64,000 bases of DNA from Georgenia soli (GCF_002563695.1 NZ_PDJI01000004.1:1674001-1738000); one strand, 5' to 3'. Counted from the stretch's first letter, positions 51,133 through 60,179 are shown. Notes: a model not told the origin generated them from the letters alone. Translations and numbers: made by a program.

Positions 51133-52038
51133 TCACGGGAGATAGAGGCCCGCCCCCACGAGCACCGCCCACACCAGGACGCACCCGAGCACGAACCGGT
51201 CCGCGAGCGCGACCTCCGGCGCCTCCCCCGCCCCCGCGGAGGCCAGCAGGCTGTAGCGCAGGAGCGCCGCGAGGAACGGGACGAGCGAGACGGCGATCAG
51301 CGGTTCGAAGATGTCCGTGCCGGCGTGCTGGAAGGCCCAGGCGGCGTAGGCCATGACCGTCCCGGTCAGCGCCATAGTGGTGATCTGTGTGAGCCAGCTG
51401 TCGGGATAGCTGGCCAGGACGGCGCGCCCGGCCGCGCCGGCGCGACGCTGCTCGGCCGACCTCTTGGCCGCGACGAGGAAGAGCGACCCGAACAGCACGA
51501 CGAGCAGGAACCAGTCCGACACCGCCAGCCCCGCCGCCACGGCGCCGGCGAGCGCGCGCACGATGAAGCCCGCCGTGACCACGAGGACGTCGACCACGGG
51601 CACGCGCTTGAGCCACCTGCTGTAGGCCAGGCTGAGCGCGAGGTAGAGGGCGACGGTCGCGGCCGGTCCGGCGCCGAGCGGCACGGCGAGCAGGACCGAG
51701 ACCACGCCCGCCGCCAGGCCGGCCCGCAGGGCCGTGACGGGCCGCAGGGCCCCCGACGCGACGGGGCGGAGCGACTTCGTCGGGTGCGTCCGGTCGATCT
51801 CGACGTCGAGGGCGTCGTTGACGAGGTAGGTGGCGGCGGAGGCGAGGACCAGCACCGCGGCGATCGCCGCGGCAGGGAGCAGGACCGCAGGGTCCGTCAG
51901 CCGCCCCGCCGCGGCAGGAGCGGCGAGGACGACGGCGTTCTTCACCCACTGCCGGGGCCGGGCCGTGCGCAGCAGCGCCGCGGGCAGTCGGACGCGGGCC
52001 GGCGCCGCGCCGGCCGTGACCTTGGCGAGAGCGGTCAT
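51133..52038 (-). CDS. ubiA: Decaprenyl-phosphate phosphoribosyltransferase (UbiA family)
   Basis: 301-residue, eight- to nine-helix prenyltransferase. RPRQWVKNAVV at the start, the first Asp motif YLVNDALDVEIDRTHPTKSLRPVASG (N/D-x2-D-x3-D) and the second region SLAYSRWLKRVPVVDV...GFIVRALAGA match the DPPR synthase family. It transfers phosphoribose from PRPP to decaprenyl phosphate, the step before DprE1/DprE2. ATG overlaps the glycosidase stop. Confidence 0.9.
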   Translation of the reverse strand: MTALAKVTAGAAPARVRLPAALLRTARPRQWVKNAVVLAAPAAAGRLTDPAVLLPAAAIAAVLVLASAATYLVNDALDVEIDRTHPTKSLRPVASGALRPVTALRAGLAAGVVSVLLAVPLGAGPAATVALYLALSLAYSRWLKRVPVVDVLVVTAGFIVRALAGAVAAGLAVSDWFLLVVLFGSLFLVAAKRSAEQRRAGAAGRAVLASYPDSWLTQITTMALTGTVMAYAAWAFQHAGTDIFEPLIAVSLVPFLAALLRYSLLASAGAGEAPEVALADRFVLGCVLVWAVLVGAGLYLP

Positions 52039-53306
52039 CGCGGCACCTGCGTCACGTAGAAGAAGTCGCGCTGGTCGGGGACGAGGTACTTCGACGTGCT
52101 GGAGGGCAGGTCCGGCAGGAGCATCCGCGGCCGCGCGGCGGCGCCGGTGCCGTACCAGCCCGTGAAGCTGACGTGGGGCGAGTGGATGTCCAGCTCCATG
52201 CCGCGCTGGACCCCCGCCTCGACCAGCGCCTGGGCGAGCGTCTGCAGCGTCAGGTCGTTGCCGGCGACGTAGATCAGGTCACCGTGCGCGTCGTTGCCCA
52301 GACCCGAGCGCCACGTGTACTGGAACTGGTTGTTCGGCGAGCCCCACGAACCCTGGTAGTTGCGGGCGAGACCCGGCACCGGGGCTCCGCCGTCGACGAT
52401 GAGGCGCAGGTTCTGCCGGACGGCGCGCACGTGGGGGGTCATGGTGACGTCGCGCCCCCACTGCCCGACCGTGACCCGGCCGTGGTCGTCGATGACGGCG
52501 GACGCGAGGCCGGGGGTGAGCGTCGGGGCACCCGCGCCGTCGATGTAGAACCCGCCGGGGGCGTCCATGGTGCGCCAGCCGGAGTTGAAGGTCGCGACCA
52601 GGTCGGGGACGTCGGAGGACGGCACCGCGGCGGCGCCCACCCGGGCCCCCTGCGGCTCCCTGGTCCCGGCGACGAGGTGGACCGCGGTGCGCCCGGGGAC
52701 GAACCGGGCCACGCCGGCGACGACTCCGGGATGCTGCGCGTCGGGCCTGATGAAGGTGGTGAACAGGGCGGGCCGCCCGGTGCGGTCCGTGCGACCGGCC
52801 TGCCACGCTCCCTCGCCCGGCAGGGCCGGGTGCCCCGCGAGCACCGGCAGCGGGGCCGGCGCCCCGGCCGGCGTCGACGTCGGGGGCGGCGGCACCGCCG
52901 ACGGCCCGGTCGGGACCAGGGGCGCGTGGGGGGACAGGGGCACCGACGGGGAGAACTGCCCGTCCGGGGTGAGCGGGCCGAAGGGGGCGCGGTTCAGCGG
53001 TGCCGACGGCGCCGCCCCCGTGACGGACGGCAGCGGCGGCGTCCCGCCCGGGCCGATCACCCGCGGCGGGGCGTGACGGCTGTAGACCCAGTTCTCGATC
53101 GCGTTGACGGCGCCCCGGCCGCCGTGGTCCGCCAGCCACTCGATCGTGCGCACCTCGACCGTGGCACTGCCCGGGTACGTCAGGGCCCGGGCGTAGGAGA
53201 CGCCGGGCACGATCATGAGGAGTGCGAGGACGAGAACCACCCACCTGAGAAGGTGTCGCCGCCGTGCTGGGCGCGCTGTCGTCCGCCGGTCCGTGCTCGT
53301 GGTCAT
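52035..53306 (-). CDS. Phosphodiester glycosidase-like (NAGPA family) exported protein
   Basis: 423 residues: one N-terminal anchor helix (WVVLVLALLMIVPGVSYA), a Pro-rich stretch (~80-165) and a C-terminal NAGPA-type domain (~190-423) with TFNSGWRTMDAPGGFYIDGAG, GQWGRDVTM, RQNLRLIVDGGAPV and VEAGVQRGMELDIHSPHVSFTGW (the conserved Asp/His). Animal NAGPA removes GlcNAc from a phosphodiester. Sandwiched between arabinose-donor genes with 4-base overlaps, it may trim a phosphodiester-linked sugar of a cell-wall polymer. Confidence 0.82.
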   Translation of the reverse strand: MTTSTDRRTTARPARRRHLLRWVVLVLALLMIVPGVSYARALTYPGSATVEVRTIEWLADHGGRGAVNAIENWVYSRHAPPRVIGPGGTPPLPSVTGAAPSAPLNRAPFGPLTPDGQFSPSVPLSPHAPLVPTGPSAVPPPPTSTPAGAPAPLPVLAGHPALPGEGAWQAGRTDRTGRPALFTTFIRPDAQHPGVVAGVARFVPGRTAVHLVAGTREPQGARVGAAAVPSSDVPDLVATFNSGWRTMDAPGGFYIDGAGAPTLTPGLASAVIDDHGRVTVGQWGRDVTMTPHVRAVRQNLRLIVDGGAPVPGLARNYQGSWGSPNNQFQYTWRSGLGNDAHGDLIYVAGNDLTLQTLAQALVEAGVQRGMELDIHSPHVSFTGWYGTGAAARPRMLLPDLPSSTSKYLVPDQRDFFYVTQVPR

Positions 53307-54118
53307 CGCCGGTCTCCTCCCCTCCTGGGCGCGGCGCCTGGTCGCACCGTCCCCCCGTCACGCACGCTCCGCCGGTCGAGCCGGCGCCACACCGGCCCCG
53401 GCACGAGCCGGAGCGCGGCCGTGAGGGGCCCGAGCACCGCCGGGACCCAGACGACGTCACGGTCGAGACCGGCCAGGACGGCCCGGGCGACGTCGTCGGC
53501 GTCGACGGCGAACGGGGCCGGGGCCCGGCCGGCGGTCATCCGCGTGCGGACGAAGCCGGGCCGGACGACGACCACGCGGACCCCGCTGCCGCGCAACCTG
53601 TCCCGCAGGGCGGTGAAGAAGGCGTCGAGGCCCGCCTTGGTCGCGCCGTACACGGCGTTGGAGGCCCGCGGGCGCACCGCCGCGACGGAGGAGAGCACCA
53701 CGAGCACGCCGTGGCCCTGCCGGCGCATGAGGTCGGCGAGGAGAAGTCCGGCGGCCACCGCCGAGCCCAGGTTGACGGCGACGACGTCCGCCGCGTCCGC
53801 GGGCCTGCGCCCGAGCGCGCCCTCGTCCGGCAGCACGCCGTGGGCGATCACGGCGAGGTCGACCTCATGGCCGGCCAGCGCCGTCCGGAGAGCCGCGACG
53901 AGGCCCTCGCTGTCCGCGGCGTCCACGTCGACCGGCTCCACCCGGGCCCCGTACCCCTCCAGCCGGCGCACGGCGGCGTCCCGTCGGGCGCTGGGGCGGG
54001 CGGCGAGGACGACGTCGCACGCGCGGCTCTCCAGCAGCCTCCCGAGGAAGGCCTGGGCGATCTCGGAGCTGCCGCCGAGCGCCAGGACGGTGCCGGGCTG
54101 GCCGAGAACGTTCAGCAC
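53303..54118 (-). CDS. dprE2: Decaprenylphosphoryl-2-keto-ribose reductase (SDR)
   Basis: 271-residue short-chain dehydrogenase: nucleotide motif ALGGSSEIAQAFL, IAHGVLPDEG, and the catalytic S/Y/K set in VVLSSVAAVRPRASNAVYGATKAGLDAF. It reduces the keto intermediate made by DprE1 to decaprenylphosphoryl arabinose. It overlaps the end of dprE1 by 7 bases. Confidence 0.9.
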   Translation of the reverse strand: MLNVLGQPGTVLALGGSSEIAQAFLGRLLESRACDVVLAARPSARRDAAVRRLEGYGARVEPVDVDAADSEGLVAALRTALAGHEVDLAVIAHGVLPDEGALGRRPADAADVVAVNLGSAVAAGLLLADLMRRQGHGVLVVLSSVAAVRPRASNAVYGATKAGLDAFFTALRDRLRGSGVRVVVVRPGFVRTRMTAGRAPAPFAVDADDVARAVLAGLDRDVVWVPAVLGPLTAALRLVPGPVWRRLDRRSVRDGGTVRPGAAPRRGGDRR

Positions 54119-55560
54119 GGCCCGGCCCCCGCTCCGCGCAGCCCGAGCCGGCGGTCCAGGTCCGAGGTCATGACTCCGTCGGGGTCCAGCCGGGCCGCCT
54201 CGGCGCGCCAGCGGTCGAGGCCGGGGTACATCCGGCGCAGCAGGTCCGGCCGCAGCCGCGAGTCCTTGACGAGGGAGGTCCGCCCGCCCGCCGCGGCGAC
54301 GGCCTGGTCGAGGTCGTCGAGGGTGCGGGCCAGCCGCACGGCCCCGGGACCGGCGGGCGGCACGGCGACGTCCAGGGCGAGCGTCCAGCCGGGCAGCGGG
54401 AAGGAGAGCGTCCCGGCCTCATGCCCGGCAGGAGGTGCGCCGAGCCGTTTGAGGACGGCCAGAGCGGGAGGGTGCCCGGCGTCCTGGAGGGCGCGCAGCG
54501 CCAGGGCGAGCACCCCCTCCTGCCCGGGCGGCACGGCGAGCTGGTGCTGGAGGAACCCCCGCCGGCCGTACAGGGCCGGCCAGCCGGGGAGTGCGTCGAG
54601 CGGGAAGAGGGAGCGTCGCAGCTCGACGAGCCGCGGTCTGCCGCCGTGGGCGCGGGCCGCGGCGAACCGGGCGGCGTTGGCGACCCGCACGGCCGACGCG
54701 GACAGGAGCAGCGGGGATCGCGGCCGCCGCCGTGCGGGGCGCCCGGTTCCCGGAGCCGTCGCCGCCCGCGGCGCGGGGCGGCGGGCCCGGGCCGCCGCGC
54801 GGCCCACCGCCCGCGCCCCCGCGCGACCGGTCGCACTCGCTTCCCCGGTCGGCCCGCCCACGGGGACGGCGGTGGTGACCACGCCGCGCCCCAGCGCCGG
54901 GCCGCCCGAGTGACCGTCGAGCCAGGCGACGGCGGACCCGGCGTCGTTCCTGCCGAGCTCTTCGACGACCCGGTCGAGGGTCGGCTCCGCACGGTCGGCC
55001 GAGCGCACCCAGCCACCGGTCCGCTCCAGACGGAGCCGGACGCGGAGGACCACCCCCGTGAGCCCGAGACCGCCCACGGTCGCCCAGAAGGGTCCCGGGC
55101 TCCCGTCGGGGGTGAGTGTGCGGACCCCGCCCGCCGGGGAGACCAGCACGAGGGACTCGATGTGCGCGCCGATCGAGGACCGGGCGGGGTGGTTCTTGCC
55201 GTGGACGTCGGCGGCCACGGCGCCGCCGACCGTCACCCGGCCCGTGCCCGGGAGCACGGGCAGCGTCCAGCCGGCGGGGAGGGTCACCGCCAGGACGTCG
55301 GCGAGCGTGGCCCCGGCACCGACGTCCACGGTCCCGCTCCCGCCGTCGACCTCGCCGACGTCACGGAGGGCACCTGTCAGGGCCACCGTCCCGCCGCTGT
55401 TCAGCGCCGCGTCGCCGTAGCTGGCCCCCGCGCCGCGCACCGTGACCCCGCGCCCGTCCGCCCGCTCGAGCAGCCTCAGCCACTCCGCCTCGCCGGCCGG
55501 GCGCACCACCTCGGACGGCGCGGCGAGGGAACGGGTGAAGTTGCTGAGCGCGACGGCCAT
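54112..55560 (-). CDS. dprE1: Decaprenylphosphoryl-ribose 2'-oxidase
   Basis: 482-residue FAD enzyme of the VAO family: GRGVTVRGAGASYGDAALN and PVLPGTGRVTVGGAVAADVHGKNH bind FAD; YGRRGFLQHQLAVPP, ALAVLKRLG, LSFPLPGWTLALDV and VKDSRL belong to the substrate domain. The residue that aligns with Cys387 of the tuberculosis enzyme, the covalent target of benzothiazinones, is alanine here (A395 in GWTLALD). The lysine of the KDSR motif is kept. ATG 55560 is chosen for its GGAGG site. First gene of the operon. Confidence 0.92.
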   Translation of the reverse strand: MAVALSNFTRSLAAPSEVVRPAGEAEWLRLLERADGRGVTVRGAGASYGDAALNSGGTVALTGALRDVGEVDGGSGTVDVGAGATLADVLAVTLPAGWTLPVLPGTGRVTVGGAVAADVHGKNHPARSSIGAHIESLVLVSPAGGVRTLTPDGSPGPFWATVGGLGLTGVVLRVRLRLERTGGWVRSADRAEPTLDRVVEELGRNDAGSAVAWLDGHSGGPALGRGVVTTAVPVGGPTGEASATGRAGARAVGRAAARARRPAPRAATAPGTGRPARRRPRSPLLLSASAVRVANAARFAAARAHGGRPRLVELRRSLFPLDALPGWPALYGRRGFLQHQLAVPPGQEGVLALALRALQDAGHPPALAVLKRLGAPPAGHEAGTLSFPLPGWTLALDVAVPPAGPGAVRLARTLDDLDQAVAAAGGRTSLVKDSRLRPDLLRRMYPGLDRWRAEAARLDPDGVMTSDLDRRLGLRGAGAGPC

Positions 55561-55660
55561 GTCGGCCTCCTGGGTGCGGTGCGACGCTGCGCCCAGTGTG
55601 TGCCCGGGTGCTGGGAGCGACCTGGGAGGAGCGCGAGCCCCGGCCGGGAGCGCCGCGCCG

Positions 55661-56308
55661 TCAGCCGCCGAGCCCGGCGACGAGGTTGATGGTCGCGGCG
55701 ATGACGACGACACCGAGCAGGTACGAGAGCAGCGCATGCGTGAGCACCACGGCGCGCATCCGTCCCGAGCGCAGCTGGGTGTCGCTCACCTGGAACGTCA
55801 TCCCCACGGTGAACGCCAGGTACGCGAAGTCGGTGTAGCGGGGCTGCTCGGTGTCGCCGAAGTCCACGGGACGCCCGCCCCCCGCCCAGTACAGGTGCGC
55901 GTAGCGCGTGGTGTAGGACGTGTGGACCACCGCCCACGACAGCGCGACGGCGAGCACGCTGAACGCGGCCTGTGCGCTCGCCGAGCCGGCACCGGGACCG
56001 CGTGCCAGGAGAAGGGCGACCGCACCCAGGCTGGCCACGGCCGCTGTGAGCACGACGACGTGCGCGACCGTCCGGCCGGCGTCCTCCCGGGCGGCGTGGG
56101 CGGCCGTCGCCGGGCCGTCCAGCGGCGCGAGCGTGAGCCACATCCAGAGCGTGTGGACGGCGGCGGCGACGATCCAGCCGGCGAGCGGCCCCACCCGCCA
56201 GCCGGCGAGCGCGCCGGCGACGACGCCGCCTGCGGCACCGAGGCCCCCGGCGACGACGACGCGGGTGGCCGCCGAGGGGCCGAGCCTCTCCCGCTCAGTG
56301 GTCCGCAT
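55661..56308 (-). CDS. DUF1345-family membrane protein
   Basis: 215 residues, five helices. The family segment is HTSYTTRYAHLYW...FGDTEQPRYTDFAYLAFTVGMTFQVSDT, with the final helix LLSYLLGVVVIAATINLVAGL. No known function. Separated by only 9 bases from the upstream aminoacyl-lipid synthase gene, so likely co-transcribed with it. Confidence 0.88.
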   Translation of the reverse strand: MRTTERERLGPSAATRVVVAGGLGAAGGVVAGALAGWRVGPLAGWIVAAAVHTLWMWLTLAPLDGPATAAHAAREDAGRTVAHVVVLTAAVASLGAVALLLARGPGAGSASAQAAFSVLAVALSWAVVHTSYTTRYAHLYWAGGGRPVDFGDTEQPRYTDFAYLAFTVGMTFQVSDTQLRSGRMRAVVLTHALLSYLLGVVVIAATINLVAGLGG

Positions 56309-56317
56309 CGCTCCTCC

Positions 56318-57964
56318 TCATCGGGTCACCAGCCGGCCGAGCAGCGGGATCTCGGCCAGTCCCTCCGCCCCGGCCATGGCGACGCCCTGCGCCGCCACGA
56401 GGTCGATCGCGCCGAGCGCGGCGTACCGCGGGACCCAGCGCGGTGCGTACTTCTCGTCGAACTGCCGCAGCGACTCGATCTGCGCCCGGCCGGACATCCA
56501 GAGCAGGCCCCGGTGCCCCGCCCGGTCGACCGCGCCGCCGGGTCGCTCCTCCAGCCCGCGCCGGAGCACGACGAAGTTGAGGCCGACCGCCCCGGCGCCG
56601 TGGTCCCGCGCATGAAGGATCGTCTCGACGACGAGGAAGTCCATGACGCCGTTCGGCAACCCGTCCGCGCGGCTGCGCCGCATGACGTCGAGGGACCAGC
56701 CCGGCAGGTGCGGGGCGGGCACCCACTGGGCGAACGCCACCGGCAGCCCGTGCGGGTCGCGGACCACGCTGACGAGCACGTCCGCGTCGTCGGGGTCGAG
56801 CAGCCGCGACAAGGTCATCGAGAAGCCGCGCTCCGCGTCGCCCATCCGCCCCTGCCGGGCGATCACCTCCAGCTGCTCCCGCGTGGCGGCGTCGACCTCC
56901 CCCGGGTGGTGGAAGGTGGCGGTGAAGCCGGCGGAGGCCACCCGCCGGTGCGCGCGGCGCACGCTCTTCATCCCGTGCCCCTCGAGGGTGAACGTGGCGC
57001 AGTCCACCACCGCCTCGTCCCCCAGGTACACGGGCCGCAGGCCGGCCGACTCGTACAGGGGCAACCAGTCCTCGGCGGCCCCCAGCACGGCGACGGACCA
57101 GCCCTGGCGCTCGGTGTGGGCGACGAACTCCGCCCAGCACTCCGCCCGCTCCTCGACGGGGCCGATGGGGTCCGGCGAGACCAGGCACACCCCGCCCCGC
57201 ACGGCGTGGGCGACGATGCTGCGGCCGGTGAAGAACCACTGCTTGTCGTCCCGCAGGGCGAAGTAGTCCAGGCTGCCGCCCCCGTACCTGGTGACGACGT
57301 CCCGCGCCCGCTCGCGCTCGCGCCGGTGCGCCGCTCCGGTCAGCTTCTCCGGCTCCCGCGGCGTCAGCAGGATCCACGCCGTCGCAGCGAGGAGGGCGAC
57401 GGCGACCGCCGCGAGCACCTGCGCGAAGGACCGGGGCAGCAGCAGGGTGCCCTCGCCGGGCCCCTCCACGACGGCGAGCGAGGCGGCGACGACCACGAGC
57501 GCCCCGACCGTCCCCAGGACCGCCGCCCGGCTGGCCGCCGCGCGTGGGGGCAGCACGGTGAACGCGCCGTGCTGCCTGGCCAGCCACGCCGCGCCCGCCC
57601 CGGCCGCGAGCGCCTCCTCGACGTCGATGCCCTTGAACAGGTGCAGGACGACGGAGGCGACCAGCAGCAGCTCCGCGCTCACCCACGCGAGCCGGTGACC
57701 GCGCCGCAGCCCACGAGCGGTGAGGACGAGCCCGACCGAGACGAACACGAGCGTGAGCACCGCCGTCCCCGGCACGGCGACCGGGAGCACCTCGAGCAGC
57801 ATCTCCAGGCGCCCCCGCAACGGCGGGGACAGCGCCGAGACGAGGCCGAGCAGTCCGAGGCCGGCGGCCGCGCGCGCCGCCCAGCGCCGGGCCCGCTCGC
57901 GCCGCGCCCACCCGGCCCACGGCTGCGCGTCGCGGCGTGTGCGCAGGAGCGCCGGCGCCGTCAT
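56318..57964 (-). CDS. MprF-like aminoacyl-phosphatidylglycerol synthase (DUF2156)
   Basis: 548 residues: a short set of about five to six helices (1-200) followed by the cytoplasmic GNAT-like transferase domain (~210-548): SLDYFALRDDKQWFFTGRSIVAHAV, VSPDPIGP, GEGD-type region DEAVVDCATFTLEGHGMKSVRRAHRRV, and SLRQFDEKYAPRWVPRYAAL at the end. It would move an amino acid (often lysine or alanine) from tRNA to phosphatidylglycerol or diacylglycerol. Shorter than S. aureus MprF, lacking most flippase helices. ATG overlaps the esterase stop. Confidence 0.87.
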   Translation of the reverse strand: MTAPALLRTRRDAQPWAGWARRERARRWAARAAAGLGLLGLVSALSPPLRGRLEMLLEVLPVAVPGTAVLTLVFVSVGLVLTARGLRRGHRLAWVSAELLLVASVVLHLFKGIDVEEALAAGAGAAWLARQHGAFTVLPPRAAASRAAVLGTVGALVVVAASLAVVEGPGEGTLLLPRSFAQVLAAVAVALLAATAWILLTPREPEKLTGAAHRRERERARDVVTRYGGGSLDYFALRDDKQWFFTGRSIVAHAVRGGVCLVSPDPIGPVEERAECWAEFVAHTERQGWSVAVLGAAEDWLPLYESAGLRPVYLGDEAVVDCATFTLEGHGMKSVRRAHRRVASAGFTATFHHPGEVDAATREQLEVIARQGRMGDAERGFSMTLSRLLDPDDADVLVSVVRDPHGLPVAFAQWVPAPHLPGWSLDVMRRSRADGLPNGVMDFLVVETILHARDHGAGAVGLNFVVLRRGLEERPGGAVDRAGHRGLLWMSGRAQIESLRQFDEKYAPRWVPRYAALGAIDLVAAQGVAMAGAEGLAEIPLLGRLVTR

Positions 57965-59046
57965 CGCGGCCCGTGCCCGAGGTGCTGGCCGGCGAAAGCG
58001 AGGCCGTAGGGCAGGCCGGCGGCGGTCTCGCTCCACGTGTGGTGCTGGCCCGGCTCCACCCGGAAGAGCACGTCCTGCCCCCGGGCGCGCAGCGCGTCGG
58101 CCAGCGCGCGCACCTGGGCCACGTCCGGGCCCGTCGCCCCACCGACGTCGAGGAACACGCTGACGGGCACGGTGAAGCGCATCGTCGGGATGTACACCGA
58201 GGGGCTGTTGGCCCGGAAGCGGGCCTGGTCGCCACCGAGGAGGGTGTACGCGGTGCCGGGGCCGGGGTCGCCGTAGGGCTCGAACGCGAGGATCGTCGCG
58301 AAGAGGTCCGTGTGGTGCAGGCCGACGTTCAGGGCCCCGTACCCGCCCGAGGAGATGCCGCCGAGCACCCTGTCCGCCCGGTCCGGCAGCGTCCGGTAGT
58401 GGCTGTCGACGTACGGGACGACGACGTGGGTGTAGTACGTCTCGACCTGCGGCCCGCCGACGACGTCGAGGCTCTCCGTGTCCCCGACCAGCCCGGCACC
58501 GGTGTTCATGGCGACGACGATCGCGGGAGGCATGCGCCCGGCCTTCGTCAGGGCGTCGAGCGTCTCGGCGAGACGGCCCGCACGGAACCAGTCCGCGGGA
58601 GCTCCGGGTGACCCGGTGATGAGGTACAGGACGGGGTAGCGCCGGTGCGGCGAGGAGCTGTATCCCGCCGGGGTCCAGATGTCCGTCTCGCCGTGCCCCA
58701 TGCGCAGGGCCGGCGCGTCGATCTGCACCGAGGTCAGCTGCCCGCCGGCCGTCGCGCCCGGCGTCAGCGTGACAGCCTGCGCGAGCGCCTGCGCCGTCGG
58801 CAGGTACCCGGCGTAGGCGTTGACGTACCCGGCCGCGGCGAGGACAAGGACGGCGAGCACCGCGGCGGCCCGCACGGTGAAGCGCCCCGTCCCGAGCGGC
58901 CGGATGCCACCGGCCCGGCGCGTCCGGAGGTAGAGCGCCCCTGCCAGCGCGACGGCGAGCAGCACCAGCACGGTGCCGACGAGCGGCGTCGTCAGCAGCC
59001 CGTGCTGGTGCGCCAGCCGGTCGAGCAGTCCTGACGACGCCTTCAT
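57961..59046 (-). CDS. Membrane-anchored esterase (EsteraseD / antigen 85-like)
   Basis: 361 residues: two N-terminal helices (LVGTVLVLLAVALAGALYL and AAAVLAVLVLAAAGYVNAY) and an outside alpha/beta hydrolase with nucleophile motif GGISSGGYGALN, oxyanion-side LYLITGSPGAPADWF and the catalytic H in EPGQHHTW. Coupled by ATGA to an aminoacyl-lipid synthase, it may remove amino acids from the modified lipid. ATG 59046 follows GGGAGGG. Confidence 0.85.
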   Translation of the reverse strand: MKASSGLLDRLAHQHGLLTTPLVGTVLVLLAVALAGALYLRTRRAGGIRPLGTGRFTVRAAAVLAVLVLAAAGYVNAYAGYLPTAQALAQAVTLTPGATAGGQLTSVQIDAPALRMGHGETDIWTPAGYSSSPHRRYPVLYLITGSPGAPADWFRAGRLAETLDALTKAGRMPPAIVVAMNTGAGLVGDTESLDVVGGPQVETYYTHVVVPYVDSHYRTLPDRADRVLGGISSGGYGALNVGLHHTDLFATILAFEPYGDPGPGTAYTLLGGDQARFRANSPSVYIPTMRFTVPVSVFLDVGGATGPDVAQVRALADALRARGQDVLFRVEPGQHHTWSETAAGLPYGLAFAGQHLGHGPR

Positions 59047-59151
59047 CAGCCCTCCCGCGTCGGCTCCCTACCCCGTCAGGATGCGCAACCGTGCTGGGAG
59101 GAGGCTGGGAGCCACCCGATCGATCTGGCGGACGGTGCCCGCTGCCGCTGC

Positions 59152-59925
59152 TCAGCGTTCCGGGGGGCCCGGCGGGCGCCGCGGCGGCGTTGGATCCTGC
59201 GGCCTCGGCCGGCCGCCGGCTGCTGCTGGGCCCGGACCGGGACCGGGCCTCGGCGAAGGGGCAGCAGAGACGTACGGCGCCGGGACGGGCCGGTCGCGGG
59301 CGGCGCCGCGCGCGGCGGCGACGATGAGCGCCCCCGCCCCCGCGAGGGCCACCAGGCCGATGACCAGGGCCGCCACCGCCGCCCAGGGCAGCCACGGCAG
59401 CGTGGCGCCGATGTCGACCCGGGCGTCGATGCCCGGGGCGGCGTCGGGCGACATGACCACGAGCGCCCAGCGTCCGCTGGTCAGCTCGTCCAGCTCGACG
59501 TTCTGCGTCCCGGGCCCGGCCGCCTCCTCGCGCCAGAAGTCCTGCTGCGTGGGCGGCTGCGCGGGGGCTCCGCCGTCGTGCTCGACGCTCCACCGCGGGG
59601 AGTCACCGACCTCGTGGTAGTGCACCCCCTCGAGGTAGCGGCGTGCCTCGAAGGCCGGCGCGACGCCGACGAAGATCTCCCCACCGTCGAGGGACTCGGC
59701 CCGCACCCGCACGTCGCCGATGAAGCGGCTCGGCCAGTCGACCGGCATGCCGACGGTGTTGACCTCGGCGTCGCCGAGCAGCACGGCGTACCCCGCGCTG
59801 CTCACGTGCTGGCCGGGGCTGGTGACGTAGCCGTCGTCGCGGGCGACGACGTGGAGGAACCCCAGGGTCAGGCCGGTGCCGAGGGCGCCGAGCCCGAGCA
59901 TGGCCAGCAGGACCCCGAGCAGCAC
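59152..59925 (-). CDS. Membrane protein of unknown function, 5' end probably frameshifted
   Basis: 257 residues from GTG 59925: a helix (LLGVLLAMLGLGALGTGLTLGFL), an outside beta-rich domain (GYAVLLGDAEVNTVGMPVDWPSRFIGDVRV...), a second helix (WAAVAALVIGLVALAGAGALIV) and a Pro-rich cytoplasmic tail. GTG 59925 has no ribosome site, and no other start exists upstream in this frame. A well-formed GAGGAGG-AACC-ATG at 60083 opens a different frame through Gly/Pro repeats that would join this one after a one-base shift. Either that shift is real or an assembly error in the repeats. Confidence 0.6.
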   Translation of the reverse strand: MLLGVLLAMLGLGALGTGLTLGFLHVVARDDGYVTSPGQHVSSAGYAVLLGDAEVNTVGMPVDWPSRFIGDVRVRAESLDGGEIFVGVAPAFEARRYLEGVHYHEVGDSPRWSVEHDGGAPAQPPTQQDFWREEAAGPGTQNVELDELTSGRWALVVMSPDAAPGIDARVDIGATLPWLPWAAVAALVIGLVALAGAGALIVAAARGAARDRPVPAPYVSAAPSPRPGPGPGPAAAGGRPRPQDPTPPRRPPGPPER

Positions 59926-60083
59926 GGCGACGTCGCGCCGCCGCCCCAGGCCGTCCCCGGGCTCCCTGGTGCTGGACCACCAGGACTCCCGGGCGCTGGA
60001 CCACCCGGCCCCCTGGGCGCAGGACCACCCGGGCTCCCGGGCGCTGGATCGGGGCCCCCCTGCAGCTCCGGCGTGCGAGGCAT
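59926..60083 (-). pseudogene. Probable displaced 5' part of the membrane-protein gene, Gly/Pro repeat
   Basis: From ATG 60083 (GAGGAGGAACC just upstream) the frame reads MPRTPELQGGPDPAP followed by PGSPGGPAP repeats from 24-27-bp DNA units, then leaves the membrane-protein frame and ends at 59868. The correct frame across the end of the repeats reads WWSSTREPGDGLGRRRDV directly into the first helix, a sensible cytoplasmic tail. Confidence 0.5.
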
Positions 60084-60179
60084 GGTTCCTCCTCGGCCCC
60101 TCGCTCCGGCGTCGTTGCCGGAGTCTTCATCGTGCGCCCGGGCGGGCACGCTGACAAGGGACCGAGGACCCGCGCTCGT

